Shown here: piece after piece, positions 23,127-34,341 of the stretch
Numbering within the stretch: position 1 is the first letter of the stretch
Layout of the letters: every line of letters starts with the position of its first letter
The notes under the pieces: model-generated
What the model was told of the DNA's origin: nothing
What the model saw: only the letters and a program-made list of their open reading frames with translations
Database searches by the model: none
Made by a program: the position numbers and the translations under genes
Origin: Apium graveolens
Lineage: Eukaryota; Streptophyta; Magnoliopsida; Apiales; Apiaceae
Direction of reading: 5' to 3'
Assembly: GCF_009905375.1 (NCBI RefSeq)
Contig: NC_133649.1
Span: 225,577,275 to 225,641,274, forward strand
Length of the DNA stretch: 64,000 nucleotides

Positions 23127-26100
23127 CGGAGTGTGAAGGAGAGTGAGCAAGGTGAGGGACAGGGTGAAAATCAAAGAAACCCTAAGTATAAGGCTGGTGA
23201 GATTAGTGTGCCCAAGCCTAGCCACACCACAGTTTCCCAACAAACTGTGGTTGTTAATAAGGAAATCAGCTTAATTCTAGTTTCATCCTCCCAAAAGGAT
23301 GTTACTATTGAAACAAGCTCCCAACCAGGAGCACAGACCAAGAGGGCTAGGGACACAAGTTCACCACATACTTATGCTAAAAAGAAAAGATCTAAAACCC
23401 TTGGGGATGCACAGGGAACACACACAGTGCAAACTGGTGTAAAAGACCCAGTCAATGCACCTTCTCAAAATCAGATTGATTGTGCTCCAATAAATGTGGA
23501 GTCACAGCCAAAATCATTAATAATTGAAGAACCTGAAACACCAAATTCACCCACACACTCACTGGATGTAGACATGATACATACATCACTTCCAAATTCT
23601 CCATCTTTAACTATATTGGAGAAGCCAAAAATCCAAGCAAGTGAGCATCATCTTTTAGATGATTTGTTGGCTCACTTGCCAATTCATTCTGAGTCTGTTG
23701 AGACATATGTGCCCAAATTTTCATCAATATGCATAGAGTCTACAACAGTCTCCACTCCAAGCTCATTCATTTCTTCTATCCCGATGGATACTGTTCATCC
23801 GTCGAGTAGTGATTGTATCCCGGCGGATGTGCCTAACAGCAATCATCCGTTGGCTAGACAAATTACTATCCCGATGGATATTCCTCATCCGTCGGGAGTC
23901 TCTGCACAACTTCGAATTCCTACAATTGTCACAAGTGCAGATGACTTAGTAGTAGTACAATCACTCTTAGGACTGAGGGCAGGGAGTGAGTTGAGTGAGA
24001 GGTTGGGTTACTCCCAGACAAAAGGAGAGAAAATGAGTAAACCAATGCAGACCATTTCTTCAGGTCTGGAAAAAGTGAGTGAGAGGAGTCCCACCTTAGA
24101 TGGTGAGGGTGTGAGGTTGGGAAGCCAAGGGGAGCCCTTGATGCAACAAAAGAGAGAATATGAGAGAAATACAGGTACAGGAGTGATAAGGGTGGACACC
24201 ATTGCTAGTGAGTCAATAAATGTCAGTGATGCAGAAAGGAAGAGACTATTTCATCAAGAATATCAAGCTGTCATAGATTATATCTCCCTAGATGCTGAGA
24301 CATTTACTCATCCTGTTACAGCTTATCAAACTCTAGCTGTACAGGGCAATGAGGAGGCTGAAAAGATGCTCAATCTAGTGCACACAACTGCTTCTCTACA
24401 AAGAGCAAAGGATGCAATCACTGCTATGCCATCCAATACTGGCAGTGATTTTGAACTGGATGAAGACTCTTTTGGGGATGCTGGTGGGGATGATGAGGAA
24501 GATAGAATGAGCATAGGGGATGCTAACCAAAGAATGTTCATACTCACATCTCCAATCCATTTTATTCAAGCTCATTCATGACACCCAAACAGCCATTTAA
24601 GCATCCACAAATGTCAGTACAAAGAGATTACTTACATCACATCTTGACGCTCTACAGCTGCACAAGATTCAAGCTCTCCAACACAGTCAGAGTGTGGACG
24701 AAATAAAGCAAGAATTTTCTGAAGTGAAACAGGATTTCATAGCAATATTGGATGCTAGACTTCCTAGAACCACCATGACTGAGATAGCTCAGAAACTAAG
24801 GAAGGAAGCTGATCTAAATAGAAAGGTTGAGGCCATGCACTCTAGATTATCTGATGTGGAGAAGTCAATGGCTAAGATACTTGCTAATCAGGAAACTCAG
24901 ACTGTTCTGCTCCAACAGTTGGTGGCTGCTCAACTCCTTTCCACTTAACAACTTGATGTTAACAAATAAGGGGAGAAAGGTTCATAAGTGAGGGGGAGAA
25001 ACAACTCAACATTCAAGTCAGCAAAGTAATTGTGCCAACAATTGTTTTCACTAAGCCACCAGCCATAGACAACATTGATATCATCAATCTGGCAGCAGCA
25101 AAACTGAAATTAAATGACAAACTGCTAAAGATTGATGTAGCAACAGCTGAGAAGGAACTAAAAGAAAAATGGAGGAAAATAGATGCAGAAATTCAACAGA
25201 AATTTGGGCCAATTCAGAAACCAGACAAAATCTTTAATCATCACTCTCAAGTCAAGCAGATTTCTGTGAATGAAATGAGTTTGAATTATCTAGAAAAGGG
25301 TCAAACTTCTTGCATAAAGTCTCCAAAGGCAAATCTGGTCTTGAAGCCTAAAAGAAAGTACTCAAAGTTTTCTGATAAAAATCCTATGGATACTGTGTAT
25401 GAGACACCTAGGCTAGATGAGAAGAAGCTGTTGGCTAGGTCAATTGCAATTTTCAAAGATCCAGCTGATTCAACACTTAAAAGAAGGATTGCCAAGATCT
25501 ACAGAAATGGAAAGGAAATCTATGTGCTGGTTGGACACCCTCAGTTTGTAGAAGCTAAAAAGGAAGAGAAGGAAAGAATCAGGTAAGAAAAGAAGCAAGC
25601 TGCCTTAGATGCTAAGAAGCTCAAACAAAAGAAGGAGCAAGCTGCTATCTTGGCCAAACTTCAAGCTGTGAAGACTACAACTGAGATTTATGCACAACCA
25701 TCTATGATTGCTGAACCTCAAGGTCAGAAAATGCAACAGGAACCACAACATAAAAGAAGATTCAGATATAAGCTTCCCACCAAAAGAAAATTGGACTTCA
25801 GTGATGAGGAAATGGAAGACTACATTCCCAAAAAGTCTACAACTTCAACTCAGACATCCAAACCCTCAGTGGTATTTGAAGAATTCAAGGTGGTGGATCT
25901 AACTAGAAATATTCATGGTGAGCCCATAATTCCAAAAGAGGAGCCAGTAGACTGGGATAGCTTGCCAATTCTAGAACTAAACTTTCCAATCTTCAACAAG
26001 CCAAAGAAAACAAAGACTAGAGCAATCAAGAAAGTGAAGCCTGTGACATTTAGATCCAAGACCCTAACCAAATCTCAACCCACAGTCAACAAGGGAGATC

Positions 26101-26660
26101 TATTATACATCTGTGACATCAAGGAGTTCTCTGAAATAAACCTCTACTTGGAAGAATTGGAAGAAGTAAGAGGGATTGATGTTTAAAGATATCTTCTTGA
26201 AAGGCTAGTGTTCAAGTACAAGGGAGGGAAAGAGATCACATGACCACTTCACAGGATTCTTCAAGAAATCCAATTTGTACTGATAAAGGTCTATTCATCC
26301 TTCAAGAAGAACTTTAGATTTAATGTGACTACAAGGAGAATAGTCCTAAAGAAAATAGAGGAGCTAAGGAGTAATAGAGCCAAAGATGCACTTCCAAAAA
26401 CTCTGTCTATTCCCTTCACAGGAAAGAGAGTGCATTTGAGGCCTTATTGGCTGATGGAATTCATGGATGATAAGGGAGTTAGAAGATTCTTCAGACTGGA
26501 TGATCAACTGAGTATCTCTAGCAATGAGACTCTTTTGGAAATGCAAGAAATGTTGGATTTATCTGAAGCTGATGAACTTGAATTCCACAGACAACTTCAG
26601 AATCAAATAGGAGAGAACAACAGGAGGCTTGGGAAGAAATCCAGACAATCAAGGAAATAG
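23127..26660 (+). pseudogene. ORF3 of RLC-1, broken
   Basis: Homologous to RLC-3 ORF3 but split into at least five pieces: 23127-24581, 24694-24948, 25032-25586, 25650-26186 and 26325-26660. The first piece is Ser/Thr/Pro-rich and carries six copies of the CATCCGTCGGG-type motif (23780-23896). The second is a short coiled-coil stretch (EIAQKLRKEADLNRKVEAM). The third to fifth are Lys-rich and end in the conserved C-terminal domain (VHLRPYWLMEFMDDKGVRRF, SRQSRK end). The single in-frame TAA at 25584-25586 between pieces three and four stands where RLC-3 has a sense codon. No membrane segment or signal peptide is seen. Function unknown. Confidence 0.82.
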
Positions 26661-26865
26661 ATTTATCTGCTCAGACTAGAGGAGCACCTTGATCATGATT
26701 GTGAGAACTCTTTGTACACTTTGCTTTGTTCAATTTTCAATAGATATTGTAGCACTTATCAGTTTTATCTACTACTTTTCAATCTGTATCTTTAGGGTGT
26801 TTTGTTATCATCAAGTTTCTCTTAATTTATGGCTACAATTCCAGTAGACATAAATTGGGGGAGAT

Positions 26866-27696
26866 TGTTAGGAATATGTTATGAACTTGATGATAAGTTA
26901 AATAAATCACCTTAGTAGATTTAACTTAGTGTATTTTGTAGCACTTGACGGATGATCTAATATAGTCCCGACGGATAAACTTTACAGTCCCGACGGATAA
27001 ACTTTACAGTCCCGACGAATGACAAATTAACATCCATCGAGTGAGTAGCTTATCTAATAATAAGAACTGTAGCACATTTCTGCAAACAACATGTATTAGT
27101 CAAGTAGGTTGCTTAGGGTTTTGTAAGTCATGTTGACTACTAGATTGATATGCAGAATAGGTTGATTAACTGTAAATATGAGATATCTTGTAATTCTGTA
27201 TAAGTGAAATGGAGTCAAGTGACAAATAGACACCTGACGAATAATCTACAAGACTCCCGATGGATGATCAACAAAGCTTCCCGACGGATGACAAACATAG
27301 ACCCGACGGATGATCAAATTCAAGTAGCTATTGACAGTGACAACACAGTCAAATGCGTCGAGTGTTTGCAAAAGGAATGTGGCAGCCTATTAAGCAGGAA
27401 TTTGAGAACAAAGAAGCATTACCATTTCCATGCAATTGTGAAGATATTCAAAGATGCTGGAATAGAGTAGTGAAGCAACATGGAGTTAGACTCGATATAT
27501 TTTTTATTATTATCTTATCTTATTGTCATGTAAACTTGGTGATATATAAACCAAGTGTAGCAAGTAGAACAATTAACTAAGCAGATACATTTTCAGAGAA
27601 ACATATCAAGCTATATCTTGTAAGAATTTCTCTACAGTTAAGTTGTTCAAATTTGAAAGCAGCTGTGAGCTATTCAAGCTTCACAGGGTTCTCATT

Positions 27697-27744
<48 letters not shown>

Positions 27745-27880
27745 GGTGGATACTTTTAAATCCACCAGAAAGTTTTAAAAGTTTTTGCTTTTATTACTTA
27801 CTGTTTTGATTTCTATCATCTTTTTATTCCACACAACTACTAGTCAAACACTGTTATATTTATCAAGTTAGAACTGTTTT
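26866..27880 (+). repeat. 3' LTR of RLC-1, 3'-truncated
   Basis: It starts TGTTAGGAATATG after the polypurine tract AAATTGGGGGAGAT (26852-26865) and aligns with the RLC-3 LTRs to about AAGTTAGAAC (27865-27874). About 160 bp of the LTR end, including the CA terminus, is missing. It contains an AT microsatellite (27700-27741) and nine copies of the GACGGATGA motif. Three of these are in a 22-bp tandem unit (CCCGACGGATAAACTTTACA with two more bases) at 26967-27022. Confidence 0.85.
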
Positions 27881-28001
27881 AAAATTATTTAGCTCTATTT
27901 ATTTTTCAACCTGGTTGCATGATCAGTTGGGGGTTTGTCCCGATTGAATCTCTTTTAAGTCATTAATGAAATCTGCTTTAAATTTGGCAAAAAAAAAAAA
28001 A
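27881..28001 (+). mobile_element. Possible LINE 3' end with poly(A)
   Basis: Directly after the broken LTR is about 105 bp of unique sequence ending ATTAATGAAATCTGC, TTTAAATTTGGC and 13 A residues (27989-28001). This is the form of a 5'-truncated plant LINE 3' end. The element body is too short to show coding motifs and no clear target-site duplication was found, so a chance A-run is possible. Confidence 0.4.
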
Positions 28002-29002
28002 TTAGTTCAAATTGGATTTCAGATCAATATTTGATAATATAATTTGGATTTTGATTCCATGAAATTCAGTTTCGTTGTTCAAATATGAAGCCAATTTTCA
28101 AGGTAATTAAAGGTAATGATGAGCGGACTAGACTTGTCAATGGATCGGAAGTTCGATCCCATCCGGTCCGAGACTTTATAGGTAAATCTGAATTGTAAAG
28201 AAATAAATTTGATCCGATAATAATATGGTTTGACAATGATTTGATCCATTAAGAAGTGAATATAGATTTCTCTTATTCGATCCGAAATTATATATATATA
28301 TGAATAAGTTTTAAATAAAATATTCAATTTAATCTAATTTTATATGTCCAATATTCTCATTTTCTCATTTTTTAAAGTTATTTTTAAAATGAGAAAGTTA
28401 TTTTTAAAGTTTATATGAAATATTTGATCCAATATTTCAGATTTTATCAGTTCAAGTAATTTTTAAAGTTATTTTTCTGAATTTTAAATTAGTTCTAACT
28501 TGTTAGGCTGGAAAAAGAGAGAGGAGGGAGGGTGGGATCTTGTGCGGCGACAAGGGGATTGAGAGGATGAGGGGTGCGTGAAGGGGAAGGGGGTTTCAGG
28601 GTTAGGTTTTTTTTTGTTATTATTATTTGTAGCTTTTTAATTGTTTACAAGATGTAATCCAACCGTTGGATTGTAGTTATATCTTGGTTCAATTTTGTCC
28701 GTTAAATGTGTTTCACGGGATCCCTGACGTGGCTTTAAATATAACTGCAATCGATCAAATTTAAGAGTGTTCACTAAAATATTGTTGTTATTATTACTAT
28801 ACTTTTTTTTACATTTTATAGGAGTGTCCATTACTTATAAATATTAAAATATTACTATTATTATTGTATAATTAATTAATATTCTAAATTTAAAAATTTA
28901 AATTTTATAGCTTACTATTCTAATTATATTTTATTTGATAAAATAGCTACGCTCTAATGTTTAAATATTTTTAAAATTTTGCATTTAATAGTTTTCTTAG
29001 CC
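28002..29002. other. AT-rich stretch without recognised gene
   Basis: There are no open frames with recognisable domains. A G-rich patch (28520-28610, with GGAGGGAGGGTGGG and GGGGAAGGGGG) stands out from the AT-rich surroundings. I see nothing else that can be named. Confidence 0.5.
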
Positions 29003-30065
29003 ATTTGGTCCCATATTGATGTTGTGATTTTTTTAAAAATATTAATGAATGATCCAACTGTACGGATGTCAGGATCTATATATTTTAGTGATATGACAGA
29101 AATTTTAGAAAAAAATAAATATATTTTGTTTGCTTTTTTAATAGTCAACTAGTATTTTGACCAGTACTTCTAACCAGTGTTTAATCCCATATTGATGTTT
29201 CTATTTTTTAAAAAAATATTAATGAATGATCCAACCGTACAGATGTACAAATCTATATATTTTAGTGATATGACAGAAATTTTAGAAAAAAATAAATATA
29301 TTTGGTTTGCTTTTTTAATAATCAACTAGTATTTTGACCATTACTTCTAACTAGTGTTCAATCCCATATTGATATTTCGATATTTTTTAAAATATTAATG
29401 AATGATCTAACCATATGGATGTCAAGATCTGTATATTTTAGTGATATGACAAAAGTTTTAGAAAAAAATAAATAATTTTGGTTTGCCTTTTTAATAGTCA
29501 GGTAGTAGTTTGACAAGTACTTTTAACTAGTGTTTAATCTTATATTGATATTTTGATATTTTTAAAAATATTAATGAATGATCCAACCGTACGGATGTCA
29601 AGATCTATATATTTTAGTGATATGAAAAAAATTTAGAAAAAAATAAATATATTTGGTTTGTTTTTTTAATAGTCAACTACTGGTTTGACCAGTACTTCTC
29701 ACTAGTGTTTAGTCCCATATTGATGTTTTGATATTTTTAAAAATATTAATGAATGATCCAACTGTACAGATGTCAAGATCTATATATTTTAGTGATATGA
29801 TAAAAATTTTAGAAAAAATAAATATATTTGGCTAACTTTTTAATAGCCAACCAGTAGTTTGACTAATACTTCTAACTAGAAATACTGGTCAAACTACTAG
29901 TCGACTATTAAAATAGCAAACCAAATAAATTTATTTTTTTCTAAAAATTTTATCATATCACTAATATATATAGATCTTCACATCCTTATGATTGGATCAT
30001 TCATAAATTATTTTAAAAAAATCATAACATCAGTATGAGACTAAACACTATTAAGAAATACTGGT
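29003..30065. repeat. Five tandem copies of a 176-bp unit followed by an inverted copy
   Basis: Units starting near 29005, 29180, 29357, 29531 and 29708 each contain CCCATATTGATG, AATGAATGATCCAACCGTAC, GATCTATATATTTTAGTGAT and TAGTTTGACCAGTACTTCTA. The spacing is 174-177 bp. At 29880 the unit recurs as its reverse complement, back to back with the fifth copy. A further inverted copy begins at about 30054 and breaks off. The fifth and sixth units therefore form a long hairpin-capable inverted repeat. The array carries no ORF. It may be a small satellite or part of a foldback-type element. Confidence 0.88.
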
Positions 30066-30339
30066 CGAACTACTTTAGTGTTAGGATCTCACCTCCTAAA
30101 TTCAATTTGTAAAAATAGTTAAAATTTAAATATTCAAATTACTTACATTTTTTCGTAAACTTTTTTTTTGACAATTTTCATATCCGTATGGTTGGATTAT
30201 AATTTAAAACAAATATATAATAAATTGAAACTCAAACTATAATTATTAATTGAACCATAAATATCTAACTACCATAATAATCTTTTTTGCAAGAAATAAA
30301 ATATAAATTTCGTGTAAATTTTATTCAATATTTTTTTTA

Positions 30340-30771
30340 GAAATTTTCCGCCATTTTTAAAAATAATTTGACCGAAATCGGTTGAATTTAGTACAAAATT
30401 CGTTGGCGGGAAAATTCCCTCCATTTTTTGGCAAGGCTAAATTCGACCGAATGCGGTTGAATTTAGGAGTACGGCTAAACCCAACCGTATACGGTTGCAT
30501 ATAAATACGGTTATATTTATTCGGTTGTAATTAGAAAGGCTAAATTCGACCGTATGCGGTTGAATTTAGGAGCACGCCTAAACTCAACTGTATACGGTTG
30601 TATATAAATACAGTTGTATTTATTCGGTTGTAATTAGTACTAAATTCGACCGCTTAAATACGACCGTATATAAATACGACCGCATGCGGTTGAATTTAGC
30701 CGCGCCCTTAAATTCAACTGAAAACGGTTGAATTTGATGTCGGTTGTATTTAGCCTTGTTTTCTTGTAGTG
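30340..30771 (-). mobile_element. CACTA (En/Spm-type) transposon end with subterminal palindromes
   Basis: The right end GTTTTCTTGTAGTG (30758-30771) is the reverse complement of CACTACAAGAAAAC, the usual CACTA terminal inverted repeat. Inside it are at least seven repeats of the type CGACCGTATGCGGTTGAATTT, several of them palindromes such as AACCGTATACGGTT. In En/Spm such repeats bind the TnpA-like protein. No matching CACTA left end or transposase was found between 27881 and 30340, so this is a solo end or a non-autonomous copy whose other end is lost or too diverged to see. Confidence 0.8.
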
Positions 30772-32131
30772 ATTGTTTTAGTATTATAACCTGAATGATC
30801 TAGGTATAATTAAGGTCATATATGCTATATTGTAATTGTTGCATGGTGATTGCTCATGATTAAACAGGTTGTTTAATAACAAGATTGCATATAATTAATT
30901 ACTTTTAAGTTAATAAATTATTTAAGAAGTTTTTTTAAAAAAAATAACTTAAGCATTTAATTAAATATTGTACATTTTTATTTTTGAAGTTGTAATATTT
31001 GATAATACTATATTTTTTAATTCTTATAAATTTAAAAAATAATTGATTAATGACCCAAAAATATCTGAATCGAATTCATAGGTACTTGCACTCGTGATTC
31101 GAGATTGGATTTGTCCGGGTGCTGCAGTTTGAGATGGATTGCTACAGCACCTATGTGGTATTGACCCTAAATGTCATTGTGAAAAATGATTCAAATTGTT
31201 ATTTATGAAAATTATGGTTCAAAATATAAATTCAAGACTCTACAGTTTTTTGAAAAATAACTCAAAATACTACATGATGCAACATTTTGTACCTCTTATT
31301 TTTTCAAAGCCCGCACACTACATGATTAAGCGTTACGTGGTTATCCTTTTTTTTTACTTTTAATGTACAAAATGTTACGTGACGTATTAGCGTTTTGCCC
31401 CCAAAATACTACTTTATCTAGCGTTTTACATATATTATTTTAAAATATTTATATATTTTTAAAATCAAATACAAAATTGTTAAACTCTAAATTAATAAAA
31501 TAAATATTTTTAAATATTTCTAAAACCCAAAAGTGCATTGGTGAAAACTAAAATGTTAAAAATATTAAATTAAGTTACACCCTTAAATTTTAAATTTGTT
31601 TAGTTTAGAGTTTATATTTTTTGTTACTACCTAAACCCCGCATTAAATTAGGGTTTAGACTCTAAAGTTTAGGGTCTACAAGCCCTGAACCCTAAATCGG
31701 TGTAAGTTTTATTAATTTATTTTTTAAAAATATTTTTAAAACCTAAACGGGAATTAATGAACCCTAAAAAGCTAAAAAATGAAAAATAAAACATTAAATA
31801 ATTTAACGCTACACAGTGTTTTACATACATTAATACATAGCAAAATGCTACACGAAATAGCATTTTGACGATATAGCATTTTGACATATTTTCTAAACGC
31901 TACACGATGACAAGTCATGAAATAATATTTTGGATTTTAATTTTCAAAAGTTCACCGGAATACATCTCAAATCATAAAAAATATTGCATGTCCCGATTGT
32001 TTAAAGAAATTGAGGGGAAAAAACAGGCAATCAAACTATTGTGTTGTGTTAACGATGTCTACTAGCGTTGATGAACCACAAATTAAGAATGACAAAATCA
32101 TTCTTCCGGAAAAGATAATATATATACATTA
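30772..32131. other. AT-rich stretch, no gene recognised
   Basis: No domain-bearing ORF. Around 31255-31940 words such as GCGTTTT, AACGCTACAC and ATAGCATTTTG recur in both orientations, and CAAAATACTACATGATG at the left faces CATGAAATAATATTTTG at the right. This hints at a decayed inverted-repeat element but is too weak to call. A few CCCTAAA/TTTAGGG words at 31600-31760 are scattered and not a telomere array. Confidence 0.4.
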
Positions 32132-32601
32132 TATTGGAGTAGTATGAATAAGATTATATTATATTTTTATATTTTATTTTGTAACTCCTAATTTAAAGTT
32201 ATATTAATGTGGAGGTTACACTATTAATGAGTTCCGTAAGTTACAAAATATTTTAAATCTATTTATACATATTTAGTGTCTTGAAAAAAGGGTTTGAAAA
32301 AGAAATATAACTTCTTAAACTATATATATATTCTATATATCGTCCTTGAGAGGTTTGGAGGATCAACTCGATGGGATAGAGAAATATGTGTTCGATTCGT
32401 AGGAGGTGAATTTGCAAGTGCTTCAAATTACTTCTGTTCGTTTTATCCTGGGAGACGGAAGCCGATTGACCTTCAAGCACGATATGGAAGGGGCTGGTCT
32501 GTCTTAAGGACAACGTGGTTTTCAAGTGCCTCAAACTTTTTCCGGTATTTTAAATTCAAGTAATCTCAATTTCAGGTAACATTTTTACTATACTTCCGAC
32601 A
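32132..32601 (+). repeat. 5' LTR of RLC-2
   Basis: It runs TATTGGAGTAGTATG to ACTTCCGACA and matches 50826-51293 throughout. The first two bases are TA instead of the TG of the other LTR, a point mutation at the terminus. The 89-91 codon frames on either strand here also exist in the 3' LTR and are chance. Confidence 0.85.
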
Positions 32602-33229
32602 AGCTTAAGACAGATAATTCACTAATTCATATAAGTTAGTTTGATTTGTAAATTAATTTATGTGAATTACATTTATCGGAGTATAGTGATTTTGTGGTAC
32701 TGTGCATATATTTAGTCGATTATTTTTATTCGCATGTGGTACCCGATTAGACGAACCTTAGACATGTTTTGCTTGGTGTTTTTATTATATTCCTAACATA
32801 GGGATATGTTATATTTATCCAATCATTTACTTGTTAAGTTGAAATCTGAGATGGCTAGTATGCTTCCATTTAATTAGAAGTGCATATATATTATATGTGC
32901 ATGTATAGTCAATTCTTCAAATTAGTTGCACAGATTTAGTTGCATAATTGTTGCTGCCATTTTTTATACTTGTGTAACGGTTTTTCATTTAATACTTTTA
33001 TGCCTGGTTAATAATATCATTACTTTTTTTATTGATAAAAAACTTTATTCTGTCATATTTTTGGCCTATCCTAGTGATTTTAGTAACTTGCATCTATCCA
33101 TTTGACATGGCTGTTGTTTTAAAGTTAATCGGTTTAAATGAGTTATATAACTATCTTCTTTGTTATAATTTTGAAGGGTCAGTTACTCGTAAAATATTTG
33201 TTAATCTTGACATATATATTTGGTGAGCG
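32602..33229 (+). other. RLC-2 internal leader
   Basis: The sequence between the 5' LTR and the RLC-3 insertion has no recognisable gag coding. I do not see a clear tRNA primer-binding site after the LTR, which begins AGCTTAAGACAG. Confidence 0.5.
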
Positions 33230-33234
33230 CATGT
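33230..33234 (+). other. Target-site duplication of RLC-3 (CATGT), left
   Basis: CATGT stands immediately before the LTR start TGTTGGG and again at 48183-48187 immediately after the other LTR's end ACTAACA. The exact match shows that RLC-3 inserted as one unit into RLC-2 and that both outer ends are original. Confidence 0.92.
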
Positions 33235-34011
33235 TGTTGGGAATATGTTTTGAACTTGATGACTATATTAACAAAACATCATAGTAGATTTAACTTAGTG
33301 AAAAATATAGCACTCGACGGATGATCAGATATAGTCCCGACGGATGATGATTTGACATCCATCGAGTGAGTAGCTTATGTAACAATAAGTATTGTAACAC
33401 ATTTCTGTTAAAAACTTTGTATAGATCCTGTAGTAGCATATGAGTCATGTTGACTAATATTAGATGTGCAGAATAGGCTGATTAATTTAAATATAAGATG
33501 TCTTGTAATTCTGCATAAGTGAAATGAAGTCAAGTGTCAAATAGCTACCCGACGGATGATCAACAAAGCTACCCAAAGGATGATCAACAAGGCAACCCGA
33601 CGGATGACAAACATGTACCCGACAGATGATCAATTCAAACATCTGTTGACAGTGACAACACAGTCACATGCGTTGGGTGTTTACAAAAGGAATGTGGGAG
33701 CCTGTTTAACAGGATATGAAGAACAAAGAAGCATTACCATTTCCATACAAGTTAAGAAGATTTTCAAAGATGCTGGAATAGAGTAGTGAAGCAGCATGAA
33801 GTTTGACTTAATAGTTTTGTTTTTTTATCCTGTCTTATTACCATGTAAACTTGGTGATATATAAACCAAGTGTAGCTAGTGAAACAAACAACTAAGCAAA
33901 CACTTTTAGAAGAGAAATAGAAAAGGCTGTAACTGTTAAGAATTTCTCTGTGATTTGTTTGTTCACTTGTAAAGCAGATGTGAGACAATTTGTTCTTCAC
34001 AGAGTTCTTCA

Positions 34012-34065
<54 letters not shown>

Positions 34066-34281
34066 GGTGGATACTTTCAAATCCACCAGAAAGTTTTAAA
34101 AGCTTGTGTCTTTTATTACTTTGTGTTTTTGATTCACTTAACTTGTTATTCCGCACCTTGCAAATCAAAACACTTATATATATATTTTAAGTTAGAACAT
34201 TTTATAGTTCAAGAAAAAGGTTACTAGAATTACATTCAACCCCCCCTTCTGTAATTCTTGTTGCATTGTTAGGGACTAACA
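33235..34281 (+). repeat. 5' LTR of RLC-3, 1047 bp
   Basis: TGTTGGGAATATG to GGGACTAACA. It holds seven copies of the GACGGATGA-type motif (33313-33366 and 33548-33629), an AT microsatellite (about 34014-34064) and AACCCCCCCTTCTGT-like sequence near its end. It differs from the 3' LTR by 26 bp, largely one motif unit and the microsatellite length. Confidence 0.92.
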
Positions 34282-34283
34282 AT

Positions 34284-34296
34284 TGGTATCAGAGCA
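34284..34296 (+). promoter_or_regulatory. Primer-binding site of RLC-3 (initiator Met tRNA)
   Basis: TGGTATCAGAGCA begins two bases after the LTR end ACTAACA and fixes the plus orientation. Confidence 0.92.
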
Positions 34297-34341
34297 AGCT
34301 CTTGAAGCACAAAGAGTTTAAAGATCACAACAAACAACAAG

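Larger units (their letters stand above)
23127..27880 (+). mobile_element. RLC-1: Ty1/copia element with ORF3, 3' part
   Basis: This copy covers ORF3 from about residue 150 of the second ORF3 segment, the polypurine tract and most of the 3' LTR. It aligns with RLC-3 from 43501 to about 48090. Its left side is interrupted by the Ty3 stack and the first half should lie left of the window. It has more stops and indels than RLC-3, so it is the older copy. Confidence 0.85.

Noticed and set aside
23780..23896. CRISPR-like array from the repeated CATCCGTCGGG words
   Set aside because: Spacing is irregular, both orientations occur, the words lie in a coding frame of a plant retrotransposon, and no cas genes exist here.
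31600..31760. Interstitial telomere repeat
   Set aside because: Only scattered CCCTAAA and TTTAGGG words in low-complexity DNA, no array.
34014..34064. AT microsatellites in the copia LTRs as functional elements
   Set aside because: Length differs between the LTRs of one element and between copies; ordinary microsatellite variation.
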